The notes under the pieces: generated by a model
What the model saw: the letters and a program-made list of their open reading frames with translations, nothing else
Told to the model about the DNA's origin: nothing
Database searches by the model: none
Shown here: positions 28,587 through 37,420 of the stretch, one piece after another
Position numbering within the stretch: the stretch's first letter is position 1
How the letters are laid out: the number at the start of each line of letters is the position of its first letter
Program-made: the position numbers and the translations under genes
Assembly (NCBI GenBank): GCA_944391575.1
Contig: CALXUC010000001.1
Span: 76,841-125,973 of the forward strand
Length of the DNA stretch: 49,133 bases
Source of the DNA: an uncultured Clostridia bacterium
Lineage (GTDB): Bacteria > Bacillota > Clostridia > TANB77 > CAG-508
Direction: 5' to 3'

Positions 28587-29630
28587 TTACTTTATAAACA
28601 TTGCATCGCCGAAGCTAAAGAATCTATATCTTTCTTTTATTGCTTCTTTATATGCTTCCATTATGAAGTCTTTATCTGATATTGCAGATACTAGCATTAG
28701 TAAAGAAGATTCTGGCAAATGGAAATTTGTTATTAAACAGTCTACCATTTTAAATTTATATCCTGGATATATAAATATAGATGTGTCTCCTTCTCCAGCT
28801 TTTACTCTACTTGTTTCTCTATCTGCTACTGTTTCCAGAACTCTACAAGAAGTAGTGCCTACTGCAATTATTCTATTTCCTCTTTTTTCTGTTTCATTAA
28901 TAATATCTGCATTTTCTTGTGTTACAATATAATGTTCTGTATGCATTATATGATCTTCTATATCTTCTACTTTTACTGGTCTAAATGTTCCTATTCCTAC
29001 ATGAAGAGTTACTTTTGCTATTTTTATACATTTTGCTTTTATTTTTTCTAAAAGTTCTTCTGTAAAATGTAGCCCTGCTGTAGGTGCTGCGCTTGAGCCT
29101 TCATATTTAGCGTATACTGTTTGGTATCTGTCTTTTTCTTTTAATTCTTCTTTTATATATGGTGGTAATGGCATTACACCTATTTTATCTAAAATTTCAT
29201 TAAAAATACCTTCATAAGTAAATTTTACTATTCTATTTCCGTCAGGCAATATTTCTAATACTTCTGCTTCTAGAAGGTCATCTCCAAAGCTCATCTTGGC
29301 CCCTACTTGTAATCTACGACCTGGTTTTACTAAAACTTCCCATTTATCTTGTCCTAAATCTTTTAAAAGTAATACTTCTACCTTACAAGGTTCATTATTT
29401 TCTTCTTCATATTTTTTTACACCATAAATTCTTGCTGGGATTACTTTTGTATCATTTATTACTAAACAGTCACCCGGATTCAAATAATCTATAATATCTT
29501 TAAAAACCTTATGTTCTATTGTTCTAGTTACTCTATCTAATACCATTAATCTTGATTCATCCCTTTTTTCTAATGGGTGTTGCGCTATTAATTCTTTTGG
29601 TAATTCATAATTAAATTCTTCTAATTTCAT
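28587..29630 (-). CDS. queA: S-adenosylmethionine:tRNA ribosyltransferase-isomerase
   Basis: Transfers and isomerises the ribosyl group of SAM to preQ1-tRNA, forming epoxyqueuosine. 347 aa, full length. It begins with [28 protein letters not shown] and contains [20 protein letters not shown], the family hallmark, and [13 protein letters not shown]. It is 48 bases upstream of tgt and likely co-transcribed with it. Confidence 0.97.
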   Translation of the reverse strand: MKLEEFNYELPKELIAQHPLEKRDESRLMVLDRVTRTIEHKVFKDIIDYLNPGDCLVINDTKVIPARIYGVKKYEEENNEPCKVEVLLLKDLGQDKWEVLVKPGRRLQVGAKMSFGDDLLEAEVLEILPDGNRIVKFTYEGIFNEILDKIGVMPLPPYIKEELKEKDRYQTVYAKYEGSSAAPTAGLHFTEELLEKIKAKCIKIAKVTLHVGIGTFRPVKVEDIEDHIMHTEHYIVTQENADIINETEKRGNRIIAVGTTSCRVLETVADRETSRVKAGEGDTSIFIYPGYKFKMVDCLITNFHLPESSLLMLVSAISDKDFIMEAYKEAIKERYRFFSFGDAMFIK

Positions 29631-29680
29631 AATTTACCACCTTTCTTAATTTATTTTTAATATACAATTCTTTGAGTAAA

Positions 29681-31060
29681 CTATCTATTATATATTAATA
29701 CTCCTACTTCTTCTCTTTCTATTTTAGTCATTATAATATTATAATTTTTACTAAATATTTTAGATAATTCCTCTATTATATTTTCAGGTTCTTTTATAAA
29801 TTCGATTTCTAATGAGTATTCAAAATTACTTCCGTTTGCTGGTTGCATTTTATACACTTCTGGTTCTAATCCTATATACTTATCATTCACTGTATCATGT
29901 ATTTTTTTTGACATATAGTCTTGATACCATGTTCTTTGACCTATTACGGCTTCATTTTCATATCCATATTCTTTATAATCATGTAATGCAGGTATATCAT
30001 AATTCATTGCATTACAAATTCTTTCTAAATCGTGTAAAAATTCATGCACCATAACTTCTTCTGGAAATGTATTTGTAACTCCATTATATGCATAAATTGC
30101 ATTATACTCTTCATTTGGAATTCTTACATTAGAAAATCCTATTCCTTTATATGTCATTCCACCAAGTCCTATCCAGTCATTTACATGTATTTCTACATTT
30201 CTAGAGGCGTCTCCTAATTTTGCTACTATAAAAATATGGTCGTAATCTTCTTCTTCCATATATGGATCAATTATACTAGCCACATCAGCTCCTGAAATAT
30301 AATTTCCATTTACCTCATCGTTTGTGATAGAAGTTAAAGTTTCATTAGTTTCAAAAAAATCATATTCTATAGTAATTAATCCTCCAGATAATATATTACA
30401 TGAGTTTTGAAATCTTTGCATATTTACTTGTGTGTTATATATGTCGTTTTCTGACATTCTTGCTATAACTTCTGTTCCGTCTGCTAAAACTACATCTGTA
30501 TTAGGAATTACAAAACAAGCTACATTCCAAGTAGAATCTGAATTAGGTACTCCCTTTTCTACTTTAAAATTTGAAAACCATGCTGTTCCTGTACAATTAT
30601 CTTGAAATCCACCTAATCTAAAACCTATATTTACGCTTTCTCTATCATATGAATTAAAATACATTACAATTTCTTGCCAATCTGAAGTTCCTTGAATACT
30701 CTCTGATTTTTCAACTGTATCAATAATTGAAATTTGAGCCCCAGACTCGCTAACTTCATTCTCAGTTACTACATTTTCCGTTTTTACCATACAACTTACT
30801 TTATATGGTGTGTTTTTTTCAACTTCTAATGTCTTATAAAATGTTGCATCATTCATAGTATTAGAAACTATTTTGTATGAATCTATACCGTCTTCATATT
30901 GTACATCTTTATCTCTTGAAAATTCACTTAAATGTAATGTTAATTCTGCAGTGCTAAAATCATTGAAAAATTTTTGCTTGTATGCATTATATACTAAAAT
31001 AAGAATATAAATCAAAATGATTATTACTATTAAAGATAATATTTTTTTGAAAACCTTCAT
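29681..31060 (-). CDS. Membrane-anchored putative zinc metalloprotease
   Basis: 459 aa. One N-terminal transmembrane helix (about 7-27). Residues 35-175 look like a beta-sandwich, carbohydrate-binding-type domain (WQEIVMYFNSYDRESVNIGF and GTAWFSNFKVEKG). The C-terminal half contains VMVHEFLHDLER, an HExxH zinc-protease motif, with a downstream Glu/Tyr region as possible third ligand. The enzyme would act outside the cell, perhaps on surface glycoproteins or polysaccharide-linked proteins; that is inference. It lies between queA and the pilin-like gene, separated from the latter by a terminator. Confidence 0.72.
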   Translation of the reverse strand: MKVFKKILSLIVIIILIYILILVYNAYKQKFFNDFSTAELTLHLSEFSRDKDVQYEDGIDSYKIVSNTMNDATFYKTLEVEKNTPYKVSCMVKTENVVTENEVSESGAQISIIDTVEKSESIQGTSDWQEIVMYFNSYDRESVNIGFRLGGFQDNCTGTAWFSNFKVEKGVPNSDSTWNVACFVIPNTDVVLADGTEVIARMSENDIYNTQVNMQRFQNSCNILSGGLITIEYDFFETNETLTSITNDEVNGNYISGADVASIIDPYMEEEDYDHIFIVAKLGDASRNVEIHVNDWIGLGGMTYKGIGFSNVRIPNEEYNAIYAYNGVTNTFPEEVMVHEFLHDLERICNAMNYDIPALHDYKEYGYENEAVIGQRTWYQDYMSKKIHDTVNDKYIGLEPEVYKMQPANGSNFEYSLEIEFIKEPENIIEELSKIFSKNYNIIMTKIEREEVGVLIYNR

Positions 31061-31195
31061 CGCTTCCTCCTAAAACACGTGTATGTTTTTATAAATTACT
31101 TTAATATTTTACTATATATTTTAAAAAATAGCAATAGAGGAAGTAGCAATTAGAATAAATTTTAGCTAAAACTATTTAGAGCTTATAAACATACT

Positions 31196-31242
31196 AAAAC
31201 CTCAAGTTATATTTTCAAATATGGAATATAACTTGAGGTTTT
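31196..31242 (-). terminator. Terminator after the pilin-like gene
   Basis: Perfect 18-bp stem (31196-31213 with 31225-31242), 11-nt loop, TTTT at the 3' end of the minus-strand stem. Between the metalloprotease and the pilin-like gene. The remainder of 31061-31388 also holds a small hairpin at 31314-31334 and otherwise nothing I can name. Confidence 0.75.
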
Positions 31243-31388
31243 ACAAGATCTACTATTTTTCTAAAGCTGTACTTCTCACCCATTTATACGCATTTTGATT
31301 ATACGCCATCCTTTTATTGTTTTAAAGACAATAAAAATTTTCCCCTCAGCCTTTTCTAACTTTTCTGTTGTTCTTCTAGTTTTCTATA

Positions 31389-32681
31389 TTAATTACTTCT
31401 TTTTTCTTTAGGATTCAGGTCTACTTTATATAAAGCGCTACGCGAAAACCGTATGCCGCTGCTGCCGTGGTCCACGCCGCGGCTGCCGCGGCCAGAAGCA
31501 GGGTCGTCCGAGCCGGAACCGTAGTTGTAATCGCCACCCCTGTCGACACGGTTGGTGCTATATTTTTCCATAGTCCACTCATATACATTGCCTGCCATAT
31601 CATATATGTTTTTTTGACTAAATGTTGGATCTGCTCCACAAGTACCTAGTCCAGAAATAGGATCATTTGTAATTCCACTATAATTTCCTTTTCCTGTTGA
31701 ATCTGTTGCATATGTTGTGTCTCCGCCATACGCCCCTATAAATTTTAATGCTGTATCCCATTGCGTTCCGTATATTAATGTTGATACTGCTCCATATCTA
31801 CTATCTGGATTATCTGGATACATACTCCTTGCTACTGTTACTGCTCCGTCTCCTGGATTTTCATCATCATTAGTACCATTATCACTCCAAGCTATCTCAT
31901 TCCATACAGTTGCTCCTTGTTTTGATACTGGTTTAACGGTTCCATCTATTGCTACAGACGACGAAGGTTCTCCATCTGGTAATCCAGCCTCATATCTTGC
32001 TATATAAAATCCTCCATTTTTTGTTACGCTTGTTTCTATTGCAGGTAGTACTGTCTCTGTATATTGTGTACCTGTATCTTCTCCAATAGTTGTATCTGCT
32101 GGGTATGTTAGTAATTTACCTTCACTATTTCTCCAATCTTGTCTCGCAAATGTTACATTCGTTCCATCTACTGGCACCCACACGAACTCATTTCCTGTAC
32201 TTTCTGTTCCGGTAACTCCATCCGTTATTACTAATCCTTTTTGGTATCCATCTGCACTTCCCCATATCGCATTTCCTTCATTTACTGGTGCAAATCCTTT
32301 TGGGATTATTGGGGCATTATAGCTTCCTGTTGTTCCTCCACTATATGTTTGATTTACTGACACTATTTGATTTATGGGATTTACTATTGGTTCTTCATTT
32401 ACTGGTGGATTTTTCTCTCCTAAATATTCATCTATTTGATTTATCATACTTTGTATTGTATCGCCTTCATTTCTTGTTGCATTTTCATATGTCTCTGCTG
32501 CTTGTCTCGTTTTACTAAATAATCCGTCTCCGTCTACTACTGCTGCTATTGCTACTCCCGCTAATATCAGCATTACTACTACTGTGATTACTAATGCAAC
32601 TAAAGTTATTCCTTTTTCTTTCTCTTTTTTTCTATCAATTTTATAATTACACTTTTTCATACTTTTATCAATTCCTTCCAT
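31389..32681 (-). CDS. Pilin-like protein with C-terminal FGE/C-type-lectin domain, DGR target candidate
   Basis: 430 aa as read. The N-terminus is a type IV pilin-like signal: basic KKEKEKG then ITLVALVITVVVMLILAG, with Ala where pilins usually have Glu at +5. A coiled segment and a proline-rich linker (to about 125) follow. From about 150 the chain has formylglycine-generating-enzyme/C-type-lectin features (GNEFVWVPVDG, FYIARYEAG, NIYDMAGNVYEWTMEKY, RGG). The last 45 residues are hypervariable in style and encoded by a G+C-rich island. The end of the frame seems shifted by +1: the next frame gives GFRVALYIK and a stop at 31421, the usual end of such proteins. The start could also be Met8 (32660). 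A surface-displayed, diversifiable adhesin is inferred. Confidence 0.82.
   Translation of the reverse strand: MEGIDKSMKKCNYKIDRKKEKEKGITLVALVITVVVMLILAGVAIAAVVDGDGLFSKTRQAAETYENATRNEGDTIQSMINQIDEYLGEKNPPVNEEPIVNPINQIVSVNQTYSGGTTGSYNAPIIPKGFAPVNEGNAIWGSADGYQKGLVITDGVTGTESTGNEFVWVPVDGTNVTFARQDWRNSEGKLLTYPADTTIGEDTGTQYTETVLPAIETSVTKNGGFYIARYEAGLPDGEPSSSVAIDGTVKPVSKQGATVWNEIAWSDNGTNDDENPGDGAVTVARSMYPDNPDSRYGAVSTLIYGTQWDTALKFIGAYGGDTTYATDSTGKGNYSGITNDPISGLGTCGADPTFSQKNIYDMAGNVYEWTMEKYSTNRVDRGGDYNYGSGSDDPASGRGSRGVDHGSSGIRFSRSALYKVDLNPKEKRSN
31421..31560 (-). other. Candidate DGR variable region (VR)
   Basis: 31441-31560 contains 80 G or C in 120 bases, in a window that is otherwise strongly A+T rich. 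In the coding frame 25 of 35 codons from 31558 down end in C (AGC, GGC, GAC, CGC, CAC, TAC), as expected when AAC codons of a template repeat are diversified at adenines. The conserved framework residues RGG, PAS and a final GFR-like end fit known DGR targets. No template repeat copy is seen in this window. Confidence 0.72.
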
Positions 32682-32951
32682 ACATTTTTTCTAAAGATAT
32701 TTTTTGTTGTATTCATAATGATTACGGTCCGGCTCTATCCGTTTTATATTTATTTCTTACTTTATTTTTTACACTTATTATTATTTTTATTCTTCTTTTT
32801 ATACTTATTTTATTTTTCAACATATTTTTCTCCTTTATCTTTAAAATCACTTTTCTTTTTGTTGTACTAAATATTTTTATTATAGTTTTATCATAATAAT
32901 TAAAATAATAGAACAAGCTAATATGCGAGTTTTCGCATTTTATCGCATATA

Positions 32952-33266
32952 CTATGAGTTTTTCTGTTGAAAAGCACAAAAAGATAGACCTATACTACTA
33001 AAATATGAATTTTTTAGGACACTTTTAACGTTCCTATTCATATCTAATCTTAGTATAGTTCTACCTTTGCTTTTACTATATAATTTTAAAATTTCTAAAT
33101 TAAAATTGTTTTTTGCATTTTGCAAGTTTGATTTTTTATTTTCTAAATGACAATATACGATATATAGTCGAGTAAACGAATTCCACGTTGAATAAAGAGA
33201 TACTCTCTCTCTCTCTCTCTCTCTCTCTACAGCCACAAGGGTTTTGAGACTTTTCGTTGTTTTCAT
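32952..33266 (-). CDS. Doubtful small ORF containing a dinucleotide repeat
   Basis: 104 aa open frame, ATG at 33266 with a good AAGGAGG seven to eight bases upstream. It begins MKTTKSLKTLVAV and then reads Glu-Arg repeats from the (GA)13 tract before a sequence with no recognisable domain. It may be the 3' flank of the group II intron instead of a gene. Any change in repeat number would shift the frame. The rest of 32682-32951 holds A+T-rich sequence with short open frames that I do not support. Confidence 0.25.
   Translation of the reverse strand: MKTTKSLKTLVAVERERERERVSLYSTWNSFTRLYIVYCHLENKKSNLQNAKNNFNLEILKLYSKSKGRTILRLDMNRNVKSVLKNSYFSSIGLSFCAFQQKNS
33203..33228. repeat. (CT)13 dinucleotide microsatellite
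   Basis: 26 bases of uninterrupted CT on the plus strand (GA on minus). On the minus strand it follows AAACCCTTGTGGCTGTA. A near-identical flank, AAACCCGCATGGCTGTA followed by (TA)6, lies on the other side of the group II intron at 35156-35184. Confidence 0.95.
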
Positions 33267-33305
33267 CTTTCATTCCTCCTTATTCTTCGTTTATCGCTCC
33301 TCACA

Positions 33306-33338
33306 GAACCGTGCATGCAGATTTCCCGCACACGGCTC
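33306..33338 (-). ncRNA. Group II intron domain V
   Basis: Minus-strand hairpin GAGCCGTGTGCGG / GCATGCACGGTTC with a GAAA-like loop. The GAGCCG ... CGGTTC ends and the bulged, mismatched middle match bacterial domain V, the catalytic centre of the ribozyme. Confidence 0.88.
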
Positions 33339-33362
33339 TTCTTAATATCTTTCACTTTCATA

Positions 33363-34674
33363 TCAATATAACTTTGCACATACTCTTGCCTTCATTATTG
33401 GGTGTTTCGTTAATATCACCTCATTAAATTCTTGCCAAGTGTAGCTTTTCTTTTGACTTCTTCTATTTAACCACTTAAACAAGTTAACTATAATTTGGTA
33501 TCTATATTTATTTATCATTCCAAAATTGTCATAAAATCCAAAGTAATTAAAGTGCCCTCTTAATTTCAAATTTACCATATTTATAATATATAGTAAGTTT
33601 TTATTCCTATTTTCTTTTATCCATACCTTAAATGCTTTTATCTTACTTATATATTTCTTTCTTGATGTCTTTATTTTTACTTTAAATTTACCTTGTGCAT
33701 TTCTTCCACAATAGAATGTAAATCCTAGAAAATCAAAGGTCTCAACTTTTTTTCTTTTTTGCTTTTGCATTTTCTTCTGCAAATCTTCCAAATTCTATTA
33801 GTCTTGTTTTGTTAGGTTCTAGTTCCAAGTTAAATTTCTTTAATCTCGCTGGTAGTAACTTATTGTAAAAATATTCTGCTTCATCTTTGTATTGAAAGCA
33901 ACATATATAATCGTCTGCATATATTACTATATAGCATTCTCCTCTTGCTTTTTCTTTTATTTCTTTCTTGAACCATAATGCTAATACATAATGCATATAT
34001 ATGTTGGCTAATACTGGACTTAATATTGAACCTTGTGGTGTTCCCATTATTGACCTAATTATATTTCCTTTTTCCATTATTCCAACTTTCAAGAATTTCT
34101 TTATTAGTCTTATTATATTTGGGTCTGCTATTCTTTGTTTTATGCACTCTATTAACCATTCATGGTCTACATTATCAAAGAATCCTTTTATATCTGCATC
34201 TACTATATAGTTTACCTTCTTCATCTGTATTGTTCCTGTTAAATTCCTTATTGCGTCATGACAATTTCTCTTTGGTCTAAAGCCGTACATTGTATCTGAC
34301 AAATGGGGTTCAAATATTGCTGATATTAATTTTGCTAATGCTAATTGTACTATTTTATCTTCGTATATCGCTATTGCTATTCCTCTTAATTTTCCATTTG
34401 CTTTTGGTATATATACTCTCTTGGCTTCTGTTGGTCTATAACCTTTGTTCTTTAATCTTGTTACTAGGTTGTCTAGGTTTTCTTGTAGGTTTGACGCATA
34501 TTCTGCTTTCGTTACTCCGTCTACTCCTACTGCCTTATTCTTTTCCAATTCATTATGGCATATCATTAATAAATCTTTATTTATCAAATGATATATTGAT
34601 GTAAACTTCTCTTCTGGTCTTGTTATTGATATTTCTGTTATTCTTGCTAATTTTGTTTTCATATCCATTTTCAT
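33363..34674 (-). pseudogene. ltrA: Group II intron reverse transcriptase/maturase (LtrA-like), frame split
   Basis: The first part (ATG chosen at 34674 after GGAGAA) has the finger-palm motifs: KNKAVGVDGVTKAEY, RPTEAKRVYIPKANGKLRGIAI, FRPKRNCHDAI, DADIKGFFDNVDHEWL, GTPQGSILSPVLANIYMHY, YADDY. The second part (from about 33785 to 33363) holds the FLGFTF palm end and the maturase X domain (LRGHFNYFGFYDN, KWLNRRSQKKSYTW). They are in different frames, joined at AAGAAAAAAAG near 33747-33760. One A fewer in the A7 run would give a single protein of about 440 aa. There is no HNH endonuclease domain. The motif QGSILSP marks it as group II type, not DGR type. Confidence 0.9.
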
Positions 34675-35155
34675 TTCTCCTATCCTTGTATATAGCTTAT
34701 GTTTCTTTAGCAAGAGCTATATTAAGTGAACCCCTTTTCTCCTTTAGGTTTATTATTCCTACTATCATCAATACTATGGGTTCATCCGACTCCCTATAAT
34801 TCTTTTGATACACTCCTTTTTATCGTTGTTATATCATTACCAATTTCTGGAAACTATAGGGTCTCACCTTTCATCATGTAATCATTGTATAGCATAGTTA
34901 GGTCTTTGACCTCGCAGGAGTACTATTACGCTTGCCGTTTTTCGTATAATAGTATGTTGTTTTCCAGTTACATAACACCGTCAACCTCCTGATATTTATA
35001 TGTTACGTGGCTCAATACTAACTCTACTACCTGACTGTCTACGCTTAGCTCCTAGTATTACTACTAGTCTCCCAAGACTCGCTACTGGCGGAATGGCTAG
35101 TTCCTTTCCAGATGGGGGTTCCACCCATTAAATTACATGACCTTCAAGGTCGCAC

Positions 35156-35249
35156 TATATATATATACAGCCATGCGGGTTTCAGCGATTTTTTCTAATT
35201 TTTTTATTTTATTTTCTTCTTTTAATTTTAATGTTCCTACCATTTTCAT
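35156..35249 (-). pseudogene. 5' exon fragment interrupted by the group II intron
   Basis: ATG at 35249 after GGAG; the frame reads MKMVGTLKLKEENK and continues to AETRMAVYIY, where the intron begins. It has its own promoter upstream (35275-35303). Family unknown. The end of the fragment is a (TA)6 tract. The rest of the gap to 35333 has only the promoter. Confidence 0.5.
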
Positions 35250-35274
35250 TTTCTCCTTTTCGTTATTTTCCTTT

Positions 35275-35303
35275 ATCTTACCATACTTTTTTATTTTATG
35301 CAA
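35275..35303 (-). promoter_or_regulatory. Promoter reading into the intron-bearing gene fragment
   Basis: On the minus strand: TTGCAT (35298-35303), 17-bp spacer, TAAGAT (35275-35280). About 25 bases upstream of the ATG at 35249. Confidence 0.6.
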
Positions 35304-35333
35304 GACTAAATTTTATAATTTAAATTTTATGCT

Positions 35334-37115
35334 TCATTGCGCATAATAATCTGAAACTAATAAAGCTTTACAATATTCTAAGTCAGCTTGTAATTCATCT
35401 GTCACTGGTTTTATCTCATTTCCGTCATAATATGTGTAATCTTTAAATACTACATATTCTTCTTCTGTATTTAATGCATCATATCCAGGATAAACGAAAT
35501 TTGATTCTAATCCAAATAAATTTTTTATTGTTGGCAATATATTTATTGTACTTGTAATTGTTTCTATTTGATTACTTTCCATTTCGCTACTATATATGAA
35601 GAAGGCTGTTTTATTTATTTTATCATCATCACCTTCTTGTAAAAGAAGAGTATTAGGGTGGTCTGTAAATGCTACTATTATAGTATCTTCCAATTTATTA
35701 TCTGCTTCTAACTTTTCTAATAAAATCTTAAACATATTATCAGTTTCTCGTGCTGCTGAAAGAGCACAAGTGACTTCTTCATCTAATCCTAAATTTAATT
35801 TTTCGATTTCTTCTAAATTTTTAGTACATTCTGCCTTATCATATGAGTAAGGTGAATGTGGCGAATATGTGATTATAAAACTCATAAATTTATCATCTCT
35901 AACAATTTTATCGTACCCATCTATTGCTATATAAGAGTCAAATGATAAATTTTCCTGAGATATTCCCATATCTACATAATTATGATACTTCTCGTATCCA
36001 AAACTTAAATGCATGTTATCTCTATTATATATATGTCCAAAAGATCTATGGAAAGAATTTACCACATATCCTGATCTTTTAAATAAATTTGCCAAAGAAT
36101 ATGAATACGTGTTATTAACATACAAATAATTAGGTGATAAATTATTTATATTAGGATAAATTCCCGTATTTGCAACAAATTCTGTATTAGAAGTTGCACC
36201 TGTTACGTAATTAGGGCTATAATGATTAGTAAAATTAAAACCATGTTGCATCATATAATAAATAGTTGGCGTAACGTCTTCTCTTATCATCCAATCATCC
36301 ATTGCTTCCATCATTACAAATATTAAATTTTTTTCTTCAAAAATACCTTCATACTCATTTTCATTTGATACTACTTCTTCGTTATTATTAATATATTCAA
36401 TTATAATTTCTTGTGCATTTTCCATATTGTCTTTATTAATAAAAGACATATAAAAATCTCTAAATATATACTCATAAATTCCTGAAATTTTTAATAATTT
36501 ATTAGGGTCTATCCAATTTGTATAATAATTTGAATCATTACTTAAAACTTCTGTTGAATCCCAGCCATCAGATGTGTTTGATAATTGTTTTGCATTATAC
36601 GTATGTATGCATATAAGCAAAATAAATATAATTACTATAAAAATACTTTGTTTAGATTTTATTTTATAATAATTCCCTTTGCATAAAAGTGTAATAAGAA
36701 CATTAAAAGCAATTCCTAATAAAATAAATCCAACAATTTTGTAATTTATAAATTTAAAAACAGAATTTATAAACGATAAACCTTCTCCAGATAAAATTAA
36801 ATCTTTCCAAGAAAATATAGTTCCAAAATATGAATACATAAAGTAATTTGCTACTGAAAATAGCAACAATATTATATTGAAAAATAAGCCGACATACTTT
36901 CTTAATTTTTCATTTAGCATATATAATATTACAATAAATGAACTTATCCATACGAAATCAAAAATAATTTTTTCTTTAGTAAAAGTAAAATAGCCTCCAA
37001 AGTAATCATTAAATACTGCAATCATTATATAATATAAAATTGTTATTAAAAAATATGGTAAAAATTTTTTTAATTTTTCTATTATCTTTTCCTTAATATT
37101 TACATCATTTTCCAT
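35334..37115 (-). CDS. LtaS-like membrane sulfatase (polyglycerol-phosphate transferase family)
   Basis: 593 aa. Five N-terminal transmembrane helices (within residues 15-185) and an extracellular sulfatase-fold domain. Metal and nucleophile motifs of the LtaS family are visible: FVMMEAMDDWMI (metal Glu), GATSNTEF (nucleophile Thr), SFHRSFGHIYNRD, and FTDHPN (Asp-His metal ligands). Such enzymes polymerise glycerol-phosphate from phosphatidylglycerol into lipoteichoic acid, or modify other envelope polymers with phosphoalcohols. Substrate cannot be decided here. It is monocistronic, with a subfamily B repeat in its upstream region. Confidence 0.9.
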   Translation of the reverse strand: MENDVNIKEKIIEKLKKFLPYFLITILYYIMIAVFNDYFGGYFTFTKEKIIFDFVWISSFIVILYMLNEKLRKYVGLFFNIILLLFSVANYFMYSYFGTIFSWKDLILSGEGLSFINSVFKFINYKIVGFILLGIAFNVLITLLCKGNYYKIKSKQSIFIVIIFILLICIHTYNAKQLSNTSDGWDSTEVLSNDSNYYTNWIDPNKLLKISGIYEYIFRDFYMSFINKDNMENAQEIIIEYINNNEEVVSNENEYEGIFEEKNLIFVMMEAMDDWMIREDVTPTIYYMMQHGFNFTNHYSPNYVTGATSNTEFVANTGIYPNINNLSPNYLYVNNTYSYSLANLFKRSGYVVNSFHRSFGHIYNRDNMHLSFGYEKYHNYVDMGISQENLSFDSYIAIDGYDKIVRDDKFMSFIITYSPHSPYSYDKAECTKNLEEIEKLNLGLDEEVTCALSAARETDNMFKILLEKLEADNKLEDTIIVAFTDHPNTLLLQEGDDDKINKTAFFIYSSEMESNQIETITSTINILPTIKNLFGLESNFVYPGYDALNTEEEYVVFKDYTYYDGNEIKPVTDELQADLEYCKALLVSDYYAQ

Positions 37116-37196
37116 TATTTACTACCTTTCTCTATTATTCATTTAGATACATATCTATTTTTGTATAATTCACAACATTTATTATAAATTGTCTTA

Positions 37197-37288
37197 TAGT
37201 ACTTATATATTAATATTTTGTAATCAAAGACCCGGATTGTTATGCTCTAGCTATGTTTTTGATAAAAAATATTAATATATAAGTACTA
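37197..37288 (+). repeat. Intergenic inverted-repeat element, subfamily B, copy 9
   Basis: Long perfect arms: TAGTACTTATATATTAATA at 37197 and its complement ending 37288. Core on the plus strand: AATCAAAGAC, then CCGGATTGT, then AGCTATG and GTTTTTGAT. Located between the divergent LtaS-like and tcdA genes. Confidence 0.92.
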
Positions 37289-37420
37289 TTAATATTTATT
37301 TAACTATGAATTTTGATTAATTTCTTAATAGTATACCACAAATTTTTTCAAAATAAAACAATTTTTTCAATATTTATGATATAATTATGTATAGTTTTTA
37401 GTAAAGGAATGATATTAATT

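Larger units (their letters stand above)
33290..35155 (-). mobile_element. Group II intron
   Basis: The 5' end is GTGCGACC, reading from 35155 on the minus strand, which is the conserved group II start. About 440 bases of structured, non-coding sequence (domains I-III) come before the reverse transcriptase gene, and domain V follows it at 33306-33338. The 3' boundary lies near 33250-33300 but I cannot fix it, because no clear domain VI helix is visible. The 5' exon carries a promoter, ribosome binding site and the start of a small ORF (35156-35249). The region has more G+C than its surroundings, in keeping with transfer. Confidence 0.88.

Noticed and set aside
31253..31309. 18-aa minus-strand ORF (MAYNQNAYKWVRSTALEK) downstream of the pilin-like gene
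   Set aside because: Poor spacing to any ribosome binding site and no independent promoter; too short to support.
31421..31639. 72-aa minus-strand frame inside the pilin-like gene as a separate gene
   Set aside because: It is an Ala-rich out-of-frame reading of the variable region; only its last residues (GFRVALYIK) are meaningful, as evidence of a frameshift.
32722..32979. 85-aa minus-strand open frame upstream of the pilin-like gene
   Set aside because: Low-complexity Lys/Ile composition from A+T-rich DNA, no ribosome binding site and no recognisable domain.
33363..34674. The reverse transcriptase as the DGR enzyme for the variable region at 31421
   Set aside because: It has QGSILSP, a maturase X domain, a domain V and a GTGCG intron start, all group II features; no template repeat flanks it.
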